Notes: a model not told the origin generated them from the sequence alone. A stretch of DNA of 59,068 nt from Paludibacteraceae bacterium (GCA_016283095.1 JAEEMG010000070.1:1-59068), one strand, 5' to 3'; counted from the first letter of the stretch, positions 43,488 through 53,496 are shown. Numbers and translations are program-made.

Positions 43488-46031
43488 TTATTTCATGATA
43501 ACAAGCTGTGATTTGCCATTATTGAATCTGACTACGTATACTCCTGACTGCAATCCCATCGTTTTAAGTTTTTCAGTCACGTCGACGCTTCCTTTCACGA
43601 CTATCTTCGCCAAGTTTTTACCCATCATATCCACCACCGTGGCTTCCATTGATTCATCTGATAAAATATCAATGTTACCAGTCAATTCATCAAGTTCTTC
43701 TTTTGTGTCAGCAAACGCGATCCAGTCGATATTGGCATACGCTCCACTGATTCTGACACGCAGGATGTGTTCACCAGACTCTATTGTCGATGTTTTGCCA
43801 TCTACAATTGTGTAGGTGTTCCAATTATCGGTCTGCGGAATCTTGACTGTGTCTGCCACTTGCTTTCCGTCTACCATCAGGATGAAACTTGAGAAATTCA
43901 ATCCGCTTGCCACCTGAGCCTTGTAGAAATATGGTGCGGATTTCTTTGTCACAATAGAATACTCCGTCCACTCTCCTTCCTGCGTATAGCCGATAGCATA
44001 ACCTTTCGACTCGCTGATTGAGTCGACGGTAACGATATCCACGCCTTCATTACGGTAGGCTTCTCCTTGGTTTTCAACATCTTTGTCGTAGTATGCGATA
44101 CCCTGTCCACCCAAGTCATAATCTTCCATCTCGATTTTGCCAGGAAGAGTGAACGCTACAGAATATGGTTCCTGAGGTATAGCCTCAGAGAAGTTTGGCA
44201 ACGGGATGTCTTTCTGCTTGATACTTTTGTATTTCGCTTCTATTCCAGCATTATCAACAACTTTCTGATCAAAACCGTCATTGTCGTGGGCATAGTTTTG
44301 TCCGCAAGCATTGCAGGCAGTTCCTTTAGGAGCATTCACAGCCACGTTGTAGGCGATCTCAAAACCGCTTGTTCCCTCGTCTTGATAGATTGGGCAAGTC
44401 CAATAGTCTGCCCAGTCAGAGCCATTGATATCATGACTGTAGTTGTACATGATCTGTCCGTTTTTACCTTGGTTAGACAGAGTGTAGATAGCAGCACCGT
44501 CGCATAATAATCTTGCTATATGGTGAATCTCATTATAGTTGATCTTATTTCCGTCCATTGCGGTCTCATTCGTAGTCCAGCCAAAGCCTACAGAGATTCC
44601 AGAATAGTTGGCATACGACACTTCGTTATGCTCGATCACAATATATCTAGGATAACCGCCAAGAATAGGCACACCACCCTGTATCTCATTGGTAGTATTG
44701 TGGACATAATTGTTTTTCACTGTGTCACGAGTACATATCTCATCCCTGTCAGAAGGGTTATAACCCTTATGGATCTCTGTCAATGAATCCGGAGCGAATT
44801 TGCCGACAGAGATGCTGGATCCTCCTATTTCTGTGAAGACGTTGCCCTCTATACGTGTGTCATTAGTGCCGGAAGTGAAATCCAAACCTGTGGCAGCCAT
44901 CTGTGTGAAGATGTTGTCTTCAAATATCACTCTGCTCGCATTCGTCACTTCAATACCTGCAGACGGATGCCAAAGCATAAATTCATTTGACTTCAAAAGT
45001 CCACGCCAGTCTTCCACCACGTTCACAGCAAACTGTCCTGCCTGAAGGTTGAGGAATCCTTCGTTGCTTGGACGCAAATAGTTGGTGTGGGCAAACACAA
45101 TGCCACTGAACGAGATATTCTGCACCTTGTCTTTAGTGCTCTCTCCCTTCACCTCGATAAGAGTCTCTATATTTGGAGCCACCACATTAGCAGTCGACAT
45201 ATTCTCTCCCTCACGTGGCATGTAATAGAGTGTATTTGTATCTTCATCCAGATACCACTCTCCCTCCATATCCAAAAGAGACATGTCATTCTCAAGATAG
45301 TAGCACTGCTGCTTTGGAGGATTACTCATGAATGCTGTGCCAAGCATAGGATAAGCTCTGCGGAACAGACGAGTACGCTCAGGATCCTGTGGAATGATCT
45401 TACATGTGTTGCCATTGTATTTCACATCTTCAATTCTAAGAGTCTGGTCGGCCCAAGCCACCATCACATGAATCTCTGATTTCTTGATATTCTCCAGTTT
45501 TTTGATCTGATCTGTGTAGACGTCGAACGCTCTGCCTGTTGTGTCAACTTTGGCAAGACGGTTGAAATAGTGGTCGCCATTAGGTTTGACATTTGGATGA
45601 CGCGCTCGGATTGCCTTCTTTCCATTGACATATAGCTGTCGGAATCTGCCAACCACATCTTTCGCGCACCAGATATTCTTCTCCGCATCAAACAGTTCCC
45701 AGCCATTCACTGGGATACCTCCCGTCACCAAAGGAGTCTCACCCGGAGCAGCCATATAGCGGACATAATGGCCGTTTGTTCCACCGTCGGCATTGGAAAG
45801 ACGCAATGTGCTTGTCAACTGATACGTGCCTTCATGCAAATAGACATTTATATCTTCTTTCATTGATTTGTTGACACCTCTCACTGCTCTTTGTGCCTGC
45901 TCCAACGTTTTGAACGGAGCAGTCAACGTGCCCTCTGCTGAATCATTGCCACTTGGCGAAACATGGAAATCCACGGCAATGGCATTGCTGACGAAACAGC
46001 CTAGCAATATTGGTAATATATATTTCTTCAT
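43488..46031 (-). CDS. Secreted right-handed beta-helix protein (GH141-like) with CBM6 and T9SS end
   Basis: An 847-residue protein with a signal peptide (1-19). The N-terminal FHVSPSGNDSAEGTLTAPFKTLEQAQRAV and LHEGTYQLTSTLRLSNADGG, followed by a long parallel beta-helix (to ~640), resemble GH141 enzymes. Characterised GH141 members include a fucosidase of rhamnogalacturonan II degradation and xylanases. A CBM6 module follows (about 645-785: KIEMEDYDLGGQGIAYYDKD, GYTQEGEWTEYSI, ANIDWIAFAD). The final ~60 residues (ATVVDMMGKNLAKIVV...GVYVVRFNNGKSQLVIMK) are a type A T9SS sorting domain. It is 87 nt downstream of the GH43 gene and probably co-expressed. Confidence 0.8.
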   Translation of the reverse strand: MKKYILPILLGCFVSNAIAVDFHVSPSGNDSAEGTLTAPFKTLEQAQRAVRGVNKSMKEDINVYLHEGTYQLTSTLRLSNADGGTNGHYVRYMAAPGETPLVTGGIPVNGWELFDAEKNIWCAKDVVGRFRQLYVNGKKAIRARHPNVKPNGDHYFNRLAKVDTTGRAFDVYTDQIKKLENIKKSEIHVMVAWADQTLRIEDVKYNGNTCKIIPQDPERTRLFRRAYPMLGTAFMSNPPKQQCYYLENDMSLLDMEGEWYLDEDTNTLYYMPREGENMSTANVVAPNIETLIEVKGESTKDKVQNISFSGIVFAHTNYLRPSNEGFLNLQAGQFAVNVVEDWRGLLKSNEFMLWHPSAGIEVTNASRVIFEDNIFTQMAATGLDFTSGTNDTRIEGNVFTEIGGSSISVGKFAPDSLTEIHKGYNPSDRDEICTRDTVKNNYVHNTTNEIQGGVPILGGYPRYIVIEHNEVSYANYSGISVGFGWTTNETAMDGNKINYNEIHHIARLLCDGAAIYTLSNQGKNGQIMYNYSHDINGSDWADYWTCPIYQDEGTSGFEIAYNVAVNAPKGTACNACGQNYAHDNDGFDQKVVDNAGIEAKYKSIKQKDIPLPNFSEAIPQEPYSVAFTLPGKIEMEDYDLGGQGIAYYDKDVENQGEAYRNEGVDIVTVDSISESKGYAIGYTQEGEWTEYSIVTKKSAPYFYKAQVASGLNFSSFILMVDGKQVADTVKIPQTDNWNTYTIVDGKTSTIESGEHILRVRISGAYANIDWIAFADTKEELDELTGNIDILSDESMEATVVDMMGKNLAKIVVKGSVDVTEKLKTMGLQSGVYVVRFNNGKSQLVIMK

Positions 46032-46079
46032 AGTCGTATTCTTTTAATAATTTGGATTGACGAAATCTGGTTTAATACC

Positions 46080-46104
46080 GGGCAGGTTTGAACCCAGCCC
46101 CGAC
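46080..46104 (-). repeat. Degenerate GTAGGGGC-type palindrome after the GH43 gene
   Basis: The minus strand reads GTCGGGGCTGGGTTC then AAACCTGCCC, 14 nt after the GH43 stop and in sense orientation. It is nearly the same stem as the feoB element (CAGGTTT). Confidence 0.55.
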
Positions 46105-46118
46105 GTGGTTCCATACGG

Positions 46119-48158
46119 TTATTCAACGACAACGGTGATGGTTGTCTTCTCGTCGACAGATTTCAAAAGATAAACACCATTTTCCAACCCTTTGTTTTTC
46201 AGTGCCTTTTTAGGAGAGACGGAATTGTTTCCATTAACTGTGCCAGCGATTTTACCATCAGCTGTATAGACGGTATATTCTCCTTCAAACGAAGGCAAAT
46301 TATTTATCACTTCCACATTGGAAGCATTCTTATCACAAAATTCAATCCAGTCTATATTGATCCAATCTCCTTCTATCTGTAATTTAAGTATATGTTCACC
46401 CTCTGGCAACTTTTTAGTCGTCATTGTTTCCGCAATAAGATAAGCCTCCCAATCTTCACCATTCTCAGCAGTCTGGATAAAATCAGAAATCTCCTCGTCA
46501 TCAAGATACAATTTGATTCCAGCTTTCTCATTGCCGGTTGACAATCGTGCACGGATCTTGTATTCATCGGCGACCTTTACATTGACCGTATACTCTAGCC
46601 ACTCTCCTTTTTGTGCGTAGCCGACTGCATAACCATCAATTTCATCGGATTTGTACACGTCTACACCATCCTTACGGAAAGCCTCTCCACGGTTTTGTCC
46701 GTCAGCATCATAATATGCCTTACCTGAGCCACCCAGGTCATACTCCTCAGCCTGGATTTTTCCAGGGATCTCCGCAGGCTCACCATTGTATGGAGTCTGT
46801 GGAATATTGTGAGACTGGTCTACGAAATACCAGTAGTCAAACTCAAACATATCACTGTTCTGACCTGAGAAAGTAAAGTAGATGTCGTGGACACCTGTCA
46901 CCATCGTAACTTCAGTCTCCAACTCTTGCCAAGCATTGTTAGTAGGCTCGACTCCTAAAACAGCGATCTTCTCACCATCCTTTTTATCAAGATGAACCTC
47001 AATATTTCCGCCCTTACCAGATGCGCAACGCACAGCTGCGACGAACTTGAAAGCACCCTCCTCACCGAAGTCTACCGAACGCACTTTGATATAGTCATCC
47101 CTGTCGATGCCATGGACGAAGATGTTGTTTCTGTCTTTGTAGTTCATACGCAATCCATGAGAGAATGCCTTTGTCTCAGCCTCAACTCTCAAATATGGAT
47201 CAAGGTTTTTCACAGGATTCTTCACACCGATATTTGTGGCAGGGATAAGAGGAATAGAGCCATCAGCTCCATATGTGAACTCCTCAACACAGCAAGAGCG
47301 AGTAAAGCCACCTGTATAACCCTCCTCACCACGAAGGTTCTGGTTGTGGTAGAAGAAATAAGAGTGTCCCTTGAAATCAATCACACCCGAGTGGATAGTG
47401 AACGCGAAATTGTTCACTTCATTATGGTTTCCACTCTCTTGGATAATTCCACGGAACGTCCACGGACCTTCTGGGCTGTTGCTTGTAGCATACGAAATCT
47501 TTTCTGGCACTCCATGAGACGCATATATCATGTAATAGATATCATTACGTTTGGAAATCCACGGACCTTCAGTATAATTATAATTCGACTCTGCGGTAAG
47601 ATTCGTCTCGTGAACCATACCGTCGATAGAGATCATATCCTTATTCAGTTTACACCAAAAGAGTTTTGGATTTCCCCAATAAGCGTAAGCCTGACCATTA
47701 TCATCAATGAAGACAGTCGGGTCGATATAGCTCCAATTAGGTCCTGCGAGAGGTTTTCCGATCGGATCTTTATACGGTCCAGCAGGATGATCAGCCACAG
47801 CCACACCAATAGCACGAGGCCCATTGGATGTAGACGTGATATAGAAATAATACTTACCGTCTCTCTCGATCATCTGAGAAGCCCAAGCGGCATCCCTGTC
47901 TGCCCATTTAAAATCACTGTTCTGAATAGGAGCACCACGGTCTGTCCAGTTGACCATGTCGACGGTGGAGAACACTCTCCACTCATTCATTGTGAAATAA
48001 TCCACACCATCCTCATCATGTGATGTGAAGACAAAGACTGTGTCACCGATCACCACAGGTGCCGGATCCGCAGTAAAATCCGTCTGAAAAATCGGATTGT
48101 CCGCCAAAATAGATGCCGACATCATAAAAGATGCAGCTGTTAGTAAATAGTTTTTCAT
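46119..48158 (-). CDS. Secreted GH43 glycoside hydrolase with two CBM6 modules and T9SS end
   Basis: A 679-residue protein with a signal peptide (1-19). The five-bladed GH43 propeller carries the triad D31 (TADPAPVV), D146 (YIDPTVFIDD) and E197 (NYTEGPW). A first CBM6 (about 325-455) is the type that follows GH43 in arabinoxylan arabinofuranosidases. A second CBM6 (about 467-610, KIQAEEYDLGGSGKAYYDAD) is close to that of the neighbouring beta-helix protein. The C-terminal ~55 residues (YTVYTADGKIAGTVNG...GVYLLKSVDEKTTITVVVE) are a T9SS-type sorting domain. The likely activity is arabinofuranosidase or xylosidase on side chains of xylan or pectin. Confidence 0.9.
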   Translation of the reverse strand: MKNYLLTAASFMMSASILADNPIFQTDFTADPAPVVIGDTVFVFTSHDEDGVDYFTMNEWRVFSTVDMVNWTDRGAPIQNSDFKWADRDAAWASQMIERDGKYYFYITSTSNGPRAIGVAVADHPAGPYKDPIGKPLAGPNWSYIDPTVFIDDNGQAYAYWGNPKLFWCKLNKDMISIDGMVHETNLTAESNYNYTEGPWISKRNDIYYMIYASHGVPEKISYATSNSPEGPWTFRGIIQESGNHNEVNNFAFTIHSGVIDFKGHSYFFYHNQNLRGEEGYTGGFTRSCCVEEFTYGADGSIPLIPATNIGVKNPVKNLDPYLRVEAETKAFSHGLRMNYKDRNNIFVHGIDRDDYIKVRSVDFGEEGAFKFVAAVRCASGKGGNIEVHLDKKDGEKIAVLGVEPTNNAWQELETEVTMVTGVHDIYFTFSGQNSDMFEFDYWYFVDQSHNIPQTPYNGEPAEIPGKIQAEEYDLGGSGKAYYDADGQNRGEAFRKDGVDVYKSDEIDGYAVGYAQKGEWLEYTVNVKVADEYKIRARLSTGNEKAGIKLYLDDEEISDFIQTAENGEDWEAYLIAETMTTKKLPEGEHILKLQIEGDWINIDWIEFCDKNASNVEVINNLPSFEGEYTVYTADGKIAGTVNGNNSVSPKKALKNKGLENGVYLLKSVDEKTTITVVVE

Positions 48159-48187
48159 TAAGCCTAGTATTAGTGTGTTTTTCGTAT

Positions 48188-48195
48188 CAAATTTA
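48188..48195 (-). promoter_or_regulatory. Candidate -7 box for the GH43 gene
   Basis: The minus strand reads TAAATTTG, 29 nt upstream of the GH43 start. The gap 48159-48511 otherwise holds the PL11 terminator and no gene. Confidence 0.4.
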
Positions 48196-48448
48196 TTTCC
48201 TCAGGAATCAATCACTTAAGACTGTCCCCAATATCTCGATAGTAAAATTAGAAAACATAAAAAAATAGGGTTGACAAAATAATCTATTTGCTTAACAAAT
48301 ATGAAAACAATCGGTATTTGTTACATCCGTCATCGTTTGTTTTGGAGCAATACGTTTTAATCCGAACTAAAAAGCAGTCAAATGATTTCAGTCCGAAGCT
48401 TCCCAAAACAGCAAATATCAGTTCATTTTTAATTCGAGATAAAGGAAA

Positions 48449-48473
48449 GGTCACAGCATTCACTGCTGCAACC
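48449..48473 (-). terminator. Terminator of the PL11 gene
   Basis: On the minus strand GGTTGCAGCA pairs with TGCTGTGACC (two G-T pairs) around GTGAA, followed by TTTCCTTT. Confidence 0.6.
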
Positions 48474-48511
48474 TCCCTAATCTTTAATGCGTTTTTGCTG
48501 TTAATTTATTT

Positions 48512-51343
48512 TTATCTAATTGTCAGTTTTTCGTAATAGAATCTGTTTTCGATCTCCACTCTCAACATGTAAATGCCAGGAGTAAGAGTGGAAACATCGA
48601 GGGAATTGGACATTTTCGAAATGACTCTGTCTTTTCCAGTGACATCTGTGACGACCACTATCGCATTTGGATAAATAGCACCGTCTACATACACGCTTAT
48701 CATATCATTAGCAGGATTCGGATAGACGGAAATGCCTTCCGCATACGTTATCTGCTCCACTCCAGTCTGATCAACTCCGACAACCACCTTCAACGTCTTG
48801 TCTCCTTGCAGCCAATCGAAATCTGCCGACGTATAGATACCAGCAGACAGATGTTTCTCCTCTCCATCATTGTTTATTATTGTGACATAGTTCACAGTCA
48901 GATCAGCATTAAGAACGACGTTGCTATTCTCCGACACAACTATCACATCTGTAGTATTATTGGCATTGTTGACAAGGATGGCTCCAGTTTTGACCTCAGC
49001 CCCAGACAATCCGATAGAATTCTCGCTGTTAAGATTCAGGATTCCTTCGTCGACAATATATTTGCCAGTGAACATCTTCGCATCCATGTCGATATCCAAT
49101 GTTCCTACATTCTTCTTGATCACATCTCCGTCTCCAACTATTTCTCCTCCTTTCAGTGTCAGATGATGGTCGGAAGATTTGCCTACAGAGACAGAAGCGT
49201 CTCCATCTATTTCAAGTTTTCCTATCGTCAACTCAAAAAGCTGAGTGCTGGATGCAACACTTATTCCTCCATTATTAATTTCAACATCCGATAATGAAGA
49301 GTTGCCACGCACACGAAGTTTGCCTTCATCTGTGACATCAATTCTCTGGTCATAGTTGCCATTGATATCAACCTCGCCATTGGTGATTTCAGCAGTATCT
49401 ATACCTGTCGGCAACACTCCTCCAATCCAATTTCCTGCGTCATTCCAATCTGAATTCTCCGCACCACGGTTGAAGACTCTGCGTACAGGCTCACGTTTCA
49501 CCACTTCTCCTGCGACATATATATCGGGTTGAGCGATATTATCAACACCTCCACCAATATAGTTCGACAAATGTGGAGGTTGGTTGTAAGACGTGTTCTG
49601 CCATGCCACTCCAAGACGGTATACATAATCGTGCATAGGAGTGAACAGACGATACTTGGTTTCAAATGTAGTAGTGTAAATATTGATTTTGCTTGGATCA
49701 TTCGCGTCATACAGGATCACCTCCTCACGCCAGTCACCAAGGATGTCGGCAATCAGACATGGAGTAGATTTTGTTGAGTTGCAGGTTGATCCGTTGCCAT
49801 AACTACCAAGAGCCACCATGTCCTGCTGTTTCTTTGAGGTAGGATTATATTTGGAGATCATAGCGGCAGTGCCCTGACCATCAAAAATCTCATCCTGAAG
49901 ATCACCGTCCCAATAAAGACGGAAGTTGGCACTCGAGCGAGATCCTACCTGTTGACCAGCCTTATTATAGTAATAGCCATCAGCTGAGCTACAAAATTCA
50001 AAACCAGGATTGTTAGGATCGACATCAGCAGCAAAGCCACGTCCGACATCTGTGCCTGTTTTCTTTCCAAACACCACATTATTAGTACGCAGATTTCTCA
50101 ACTCATATCCATACGCGCTACCTTTATCCTCATGGACAAACCATCCATAGAAATCATTGTCATTAGGGAACATACGGCTGACATGCATAGCGTCACCATG
50201 TCCGTAGCCCGTACGGCTGTACAACCTTCCATCGTGATCAATGGTAGCACTGCCATAAATTATCTCATCAAAACCATCATTATCAACATCTGCGACAGAG
50301 ACATTATGGAATCCCTCGCCATACGCGCCCTGTCCGCTTGTCGGCGAATCATGGAACCAACGCTGGACAAGTTTGCCATCAATAAAATCGTAAGCGGCGA
50401 TTGTGGAACGTGTATAATATCCACGACACATCACAACACTCGGATGCTGGCCATCCAGATAAGCTGTGCAAGCCAAGAATCTGTCTACACGGTTGCCATA
50501 CTTGTCTCCCCAGTTTGACACCGTTCCCCTACCAGGATTATATGCCACGGTGTTGATTTCAGCTCCTGTCAAACCATTGAAGATAGTCAAGTATTCAGGT
50601 CCGGAAAGGATATATCCGTCGCTGTTTCTATAATTTGCATTAGGATTATCATTCCCCATAAGCACATATTTGCCTGTGCCGTCTTTTGTTCCAGGAGCCG
50701 TTTTCATCACCACCTCACATTTGCCGTCTCCGTCATAATCATACACCTGAAACTGTGTGTAGTGAGCTCCCGCACGAATATTCTGGCCAAGGTCAATACG
50801 CCAAAGCATCGTGCCATCAAGTTTATAGCAATCCAAGTAGACGTTGCCCGTCGTGCCACTTTTAGAATTATCCTGAGCATTGTTTGGATCCCACTTCACG
50901 AAAAGTTCGTATTTGCCATCACCGTCAGCATCGCCGACACTCATATCATTTGGAGTGTACGAGCATCCGCCTGTACCATTGGAAGGACGAGATAGCTGGA
51001 TGCTTTTCCACCAAGAAGACCATGGTCTGCAAACATCACTCGACTCGACCTCTTTTCCGTTCTCCACCGTCTTCACAACATAAGATGAAGATGCAGATCC
51101 GGCATTATCCAAAAGATTCGTCGCACCTGTGATAGGCTGAGCATTCACAAGTGTACCGTCTCTATAAATATTGAAAGCTGTTGTTTTGTTATCCGTACCT
51201 AGGAAACGCCAACTGACAAACACTCCATTGTCAGTCTTCACGGCATGCAAGCCTCTGTCTAGTGCTTCCATTTGTCGTGTTGCTGACAAATTGGAAGCTG
51301 ACAGAAATGTTGCAAAAATTAATATATTAACCCTTTTGTTCAT
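48512..51343 (-). CDS. Rhamnogalacturonan lyase, PL11, with T9SS end
   Basis: A 943-residue secreted enzyme with a signal peptide (1-21). Residues ~22-625 match polysaccharide lyase family 11: MEALDRGLHAV, GVFVSWRFLGTDNKTTAFNIYRDG, and Ca-binding DADGDGKYE and DYDGDGKCE on an eight-bladed propeller, with VRRVFNRG shortly after the propeller. PL11 cleaves the rhamnogalacturonan I backbone by beta-elimination. A beta-strand-rich, autotransporter-like repeat region (~640-850) follows. The last ~75 residues (ISVYPNPANDMISVYV...GIYMLRVEIENRFYYEKLTIR) are a textbook type A T9SS sorting domain. It has its own terminator before GH43. Confidence 0.93.
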   Translation of the reverse strand: MNKRVNILIFATFLSASNLSATRQMEALDRGLHAVKTDNGVFVSWRFLGTDNKTTAFNIYRDGTLVNAQPITGATNLLDNAGSASSSYVVKTVENGKEVESSDVCRPWSSWWKSIQLSRPSNGTGGCSYTPNDMSVGDADGDGKYELFVKWDPNNAQDNSKSGTTGNVYLDCYKLDGTMLWRIDLGQNIRAGAHYTQFQVYDYDGDGKCEVVMKTAPGTKDGTGKYVLMGNDNPNANYRNSDGYILSGPEYLTIFNGLTGAEINTVAYNPGRGTVSNWGDKYGNRVDRFLACTAYLDGQHPSVVMCRGYYTRSTIAAYDFIDGKLVQRWFHDSPTSGQGAYGEGFHNVSVADVDNDGFDEIIYGSATIDHDGRLYSRTGYGHGDAMHVSRMFPNDNDFYGWFVHEDKGSAYGYELRNLRTNNVVFGKKTGTDVGRGFAADVDPNNPGFEFCSSADGYYYNKAGQQVGSRSSANFRLYWDGDLQDEIFDGQGTAAMISKYNPTSKKQQDMVALGSYGNGSTCNSTKSTPCLIADILGDWREEVILYDANDPSKINIYTTTFETKYRLFTPMHDYVYRLGVAWQNTSYNQPPHLSNYIGGGVDNIAQPDIYVAGEVVKREPVRRVFNRGAENSDWNDAGNWIGGVLPTGIDTAEITNGEVDINGNYDQRIDVTDEGKLRVRGNSSLSDVEINNGGISVASSTQLFELTIGKLEIDGDASVSVGKSSDHHLTLKGGEIVGDGDVIKKNVGTLDIDMDAKMFTGKYIVDEGILNLNSENSIGLSGAEVKTGAILVNNANNTTDVIVVSENSNVVLNADLTVNYVTIINNDGEEKHLSAGIYTSADFDWLQGDKTLKVVVGVDQTGVEQITYAEGISVYPNPANDMISVYVDGAIYPNAIVVVTDVTGKDRVISKMSNSLDVSTLTPGIYMLRVEIENRFYYEKLTIR

Positions 51344-51501
51344 TAGATGTGTTTCAGATAGAGATAATAAATAGTGTTTTATTCACTTGCAAAGATCGGC
51401 AATATATATGTCAAAAGCGTCATAAAAAGTACCAAAGAAGATTGTGAAAAGTTTCAATACAATGATTTTTTCACGAATTCATCGGATATTTTAAATAAAA
51501 A

Positions 51502-51533
51502 CAAAAAAAAACGCACCGACAAAGCCGATGCGT
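51502..51533 (-). terminator. Terminator of the 288-residue lipoprotein gene
   Basis: On the minus strand ACGCATCGGC pairs with GTCGGTGCGT around TTT, followed by a long T run. Confidence 0.75.
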
Positions 51534-51558
51534 TTTGTATCGTATTTGTATTTGAATT

Positions 51559-52425
51559 CTAATACAAAAGTGGTTTCAATTTAGCGAATCTAGTATGAGT
51601 ATCTTTTCCTCCTTGGAAACTTTTCACTAAAGACGGGCTTGCCAATGTATAGTTGGGAGCAGTACCGTCGCAAACAAGTATCGCAACGACACTTCCTGGA
51701 TTGGTTTCAGCCATCTCTTTATCTACCGGAGCATAACCAATTGTACCGAATCGCATCAAATATATACTTCCAGAAGTTTCCGACATGACAAAATCTCCAG
51801 GGATTCCAGAGATACGGAATTTAACTGACTGATTGCCTTCTGCATGACTACCGTAAACAGAATCAACAGTCAAGATAAACGAGCGTCTGTTTGAGCATAC
51901 GAAATAACGAGTATCACCAGTCACCGTCACCAAAGAATCTCCCGGTTTGACCAATGGGTCCAGCATATCGTGTGTATGGATTCTCGAGAACTGTTTTATA
52001 AGTCCTTCTGCAGACATATCAGAACATTTGAACAATCCGTCTTCTGGCAAACGTAACATAGGATTATCCCCGCCATCAATTATCGCCGCAGTTTCCGTAG
52101 TATCTTTCCACATAATTATGACCGCGCTTTCAACAGCCGTGTATCTTCCTGTATCCTGACGGTCCAACATTTGCAGATAATCGCCAGCCAAGATGCAAAA
52201 CAGTGAATATTTCACCACCGTGCCATCCTGCTTAAATTCCAATATCTCTGATCCAGCTTCATGAGCTCCATCAGTATTATGGAAATATGAGTTCACAAAA
52301 GTTTTGCCTGGTATTGTATAGTCTAGATTCGATTCGGAGTCGTCCACACTCTCACAAGCAACAGGTATTATCGCCACGATATAAAATCCTATGGTCCAAG
52401 CCAATATTTTAAGCAATTTATTCAT
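51559..52425 (-). CDS. Predicted lipoprotein, function unknown
   Basis: A 288-residue protein with an N-terminal hydrophobic signal and a likely lipobox VACES (Cys24). The mature part is beta-rich without a recognised domain. Visible segments are EILEFKQDGTVVKYSLFCILAGDYLQ, reminiscent of lipocalin-like Bacteroidetes proteins, and RRSFILTVDSVYG. It has its own promoter box and terminator, so it is monocistronic. It lies next to the polysaccharide-degrading genes, but no functional tie can be shown. Confidence 0.65.
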   Translation of the reverse strand: MNKLLKILAWTIGFYIVAIIPVACESVDDSESNLDYTIPGKTFVNSYFHNTDGAHEAGSEILEFKQDGTVVKYSLFCILAGDYLQMLDRQDTGRYTAVESAVIIMWKDTTETAAIIDGGDNPMLRLPEDGLFKCSDMSAEGLIKQFSRIHTHDMLDPLVKPGDSLVTVTGDTRYFVCSNRRSFILTVDSVYGSHAEGNQSVKFRISGIPGDFVMSETSGSIYLMRFGTIGYAPVDKEMAETNPGSVVAILVCDGTAPNYTLASPSLVKSFQGGKDTHTRFAKLKPLLY

Positions 52426-52472
52426 AATAATTACGGTTTATTATTTTCCACATTTATTTCTAAGAATAATTA

Positions 52473-52503
52473 CAAATGTACATATTCAAATGCAGAAAAA
52501 CAA
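52473..52503 (-). promoter_or_regulatory. Promoter of the 288-residue lipoprotein gene
   Basis: On the minus strand TACATTTG (52473-52480) fits -7, and TTG (52501-52503) is 20 nt upstream. Confidence 0.5.
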
Positions 52504-52568
52504 TTTTTTAATTAAAGATATTGGCATATATCGGAAAAAAATTAGAGACGATGATCATCAATGAAACA

Positions 52569-53411
52569 TCAATGTTTAACTGCACTGCTACAATACGACA
52601 TTGCTTCGCCAACCATATCTGGCAAATGGCCGTCTTCATTATTCGTATAGACTTTCGATATAGGTTCTGAATCCGGCTCTTCAATAGTATAATACAATGT
52701 GTCACTGGTTTCAGAATATCTGACCTCGACTTCTTTACCATCCCTTTTCAGTATTGATTCATAAGTAGTGGTGGTTTCATTCCACCCGTCAGCTATAATA
52801 GAATCATTGAGTAGATGTTCTGATTCCAAGCATGTAACTTCATAAATAGATCTGCCATCTTTAGAATATTTGGACTCTTCTACATATGTACGACCGCAGC
52901 CCCCGCCAAAGCTCTCGTTTACAGATCGTTTATACCCTACTTTGCCATTATCGTAGTAATATTCAAATTTGCATGAACTCATATCTCCACAACGGTCACT
53001 GAAACAAGTAGCTATTTTTATTCCATTTCTACTGATGTACGTTGTATCTCCGCTGCAACCAGAATCATCCTCCCACTCTATCTCATCCATAATATACACA
53101 GCATTTTCGGAATACTTCCAATCGTTTAACGAACGAGTTGTCTCGTCTATCTCCTTCCAATTATAAGTTCGGCTGTCAGCATCCTTTATCAAGAAAGTAT
53201 CTTTAATATATGCCACAATCTCGTTTTCAAATCTCATAATAACAGTGTCGTATTTCACTTCATTATTTTTCGTGGCAATAGAATCTTCAGTTATAGAAGT
53301 TGAATCATCATACACCATAATATCTTGCGTAACTTCTCGGCTCTCAACATTCTGTCGAGAGCAAGATGCAACCGCAAACAAATATGATATGGCAACTATA
53401 ACAAGTCTCAT
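52569..53411 (-). CDS. Predicted lipoprotein, function unknown
   Basis: A 280-residue protein with signal and lipobox VASC (Cys17). The mature part is acidic and rich in Thr, Ser and Glu. It contains EDDSGCSGDTTYISRNGIKIATCFSDRC split over several short segments, with several Cys that could form disulfides. A run of antiparallel-strand-like segments (YEVTCLESEHLL, TTTYESILKRDGKEVEVRYSE) follows. No family is recognised. It lies between the 288-residue lipoprotein and pgi on the same strand. Confidence 0.65.
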   Translation of the reverse strand: MRLVIVAISYLFAVASCSRQNVESREVTQDIMVYDDSTSITEDSIATKNNEVKYDTVIMRFENEIVAYIKDTFLIKDADSRTYNWKEIDETTRSLNDWKYSENAVYIMDEIEWEDDSGCSGDTTYISRNGIKIATCFSDRCGDMSSCKFEYYYDNGKVGYKRSVNESFGGGCGRTYVEESKYSKDGRSIYEVTCLESEHLLNDSIIADGWNETTTTYESILKRDGKEVEVRYSETSDTLYYTIEEPDSEPISKVYTNNEDGHLPDMVGEAMSYCSSAVKH

Positions 53412-53465
53412 TTTTCAAAATTCAACAAAACATGGCGAAGATATATATTATGTTTGGAATAGCAA

Positions 53466-53496
53466 TAAAAAAGGCGACGGAATTGCTCCCGTCGCC
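53466..53496 (-). terminator. Terminator of pgi
   Basis: On the minus strand GGCGACGG pairs with CCGTCGCC around an 8-nt loop, followed by six T, about 29 nt past the pgi stop. Confidence 0.8.

Noticed and set aside
35078-51343. Classical polysaccharide utilisation locus
   Set aside because: No SusC, SusD, regulator or transporter gene is present; the proteins instead carry T9SS-type ends.
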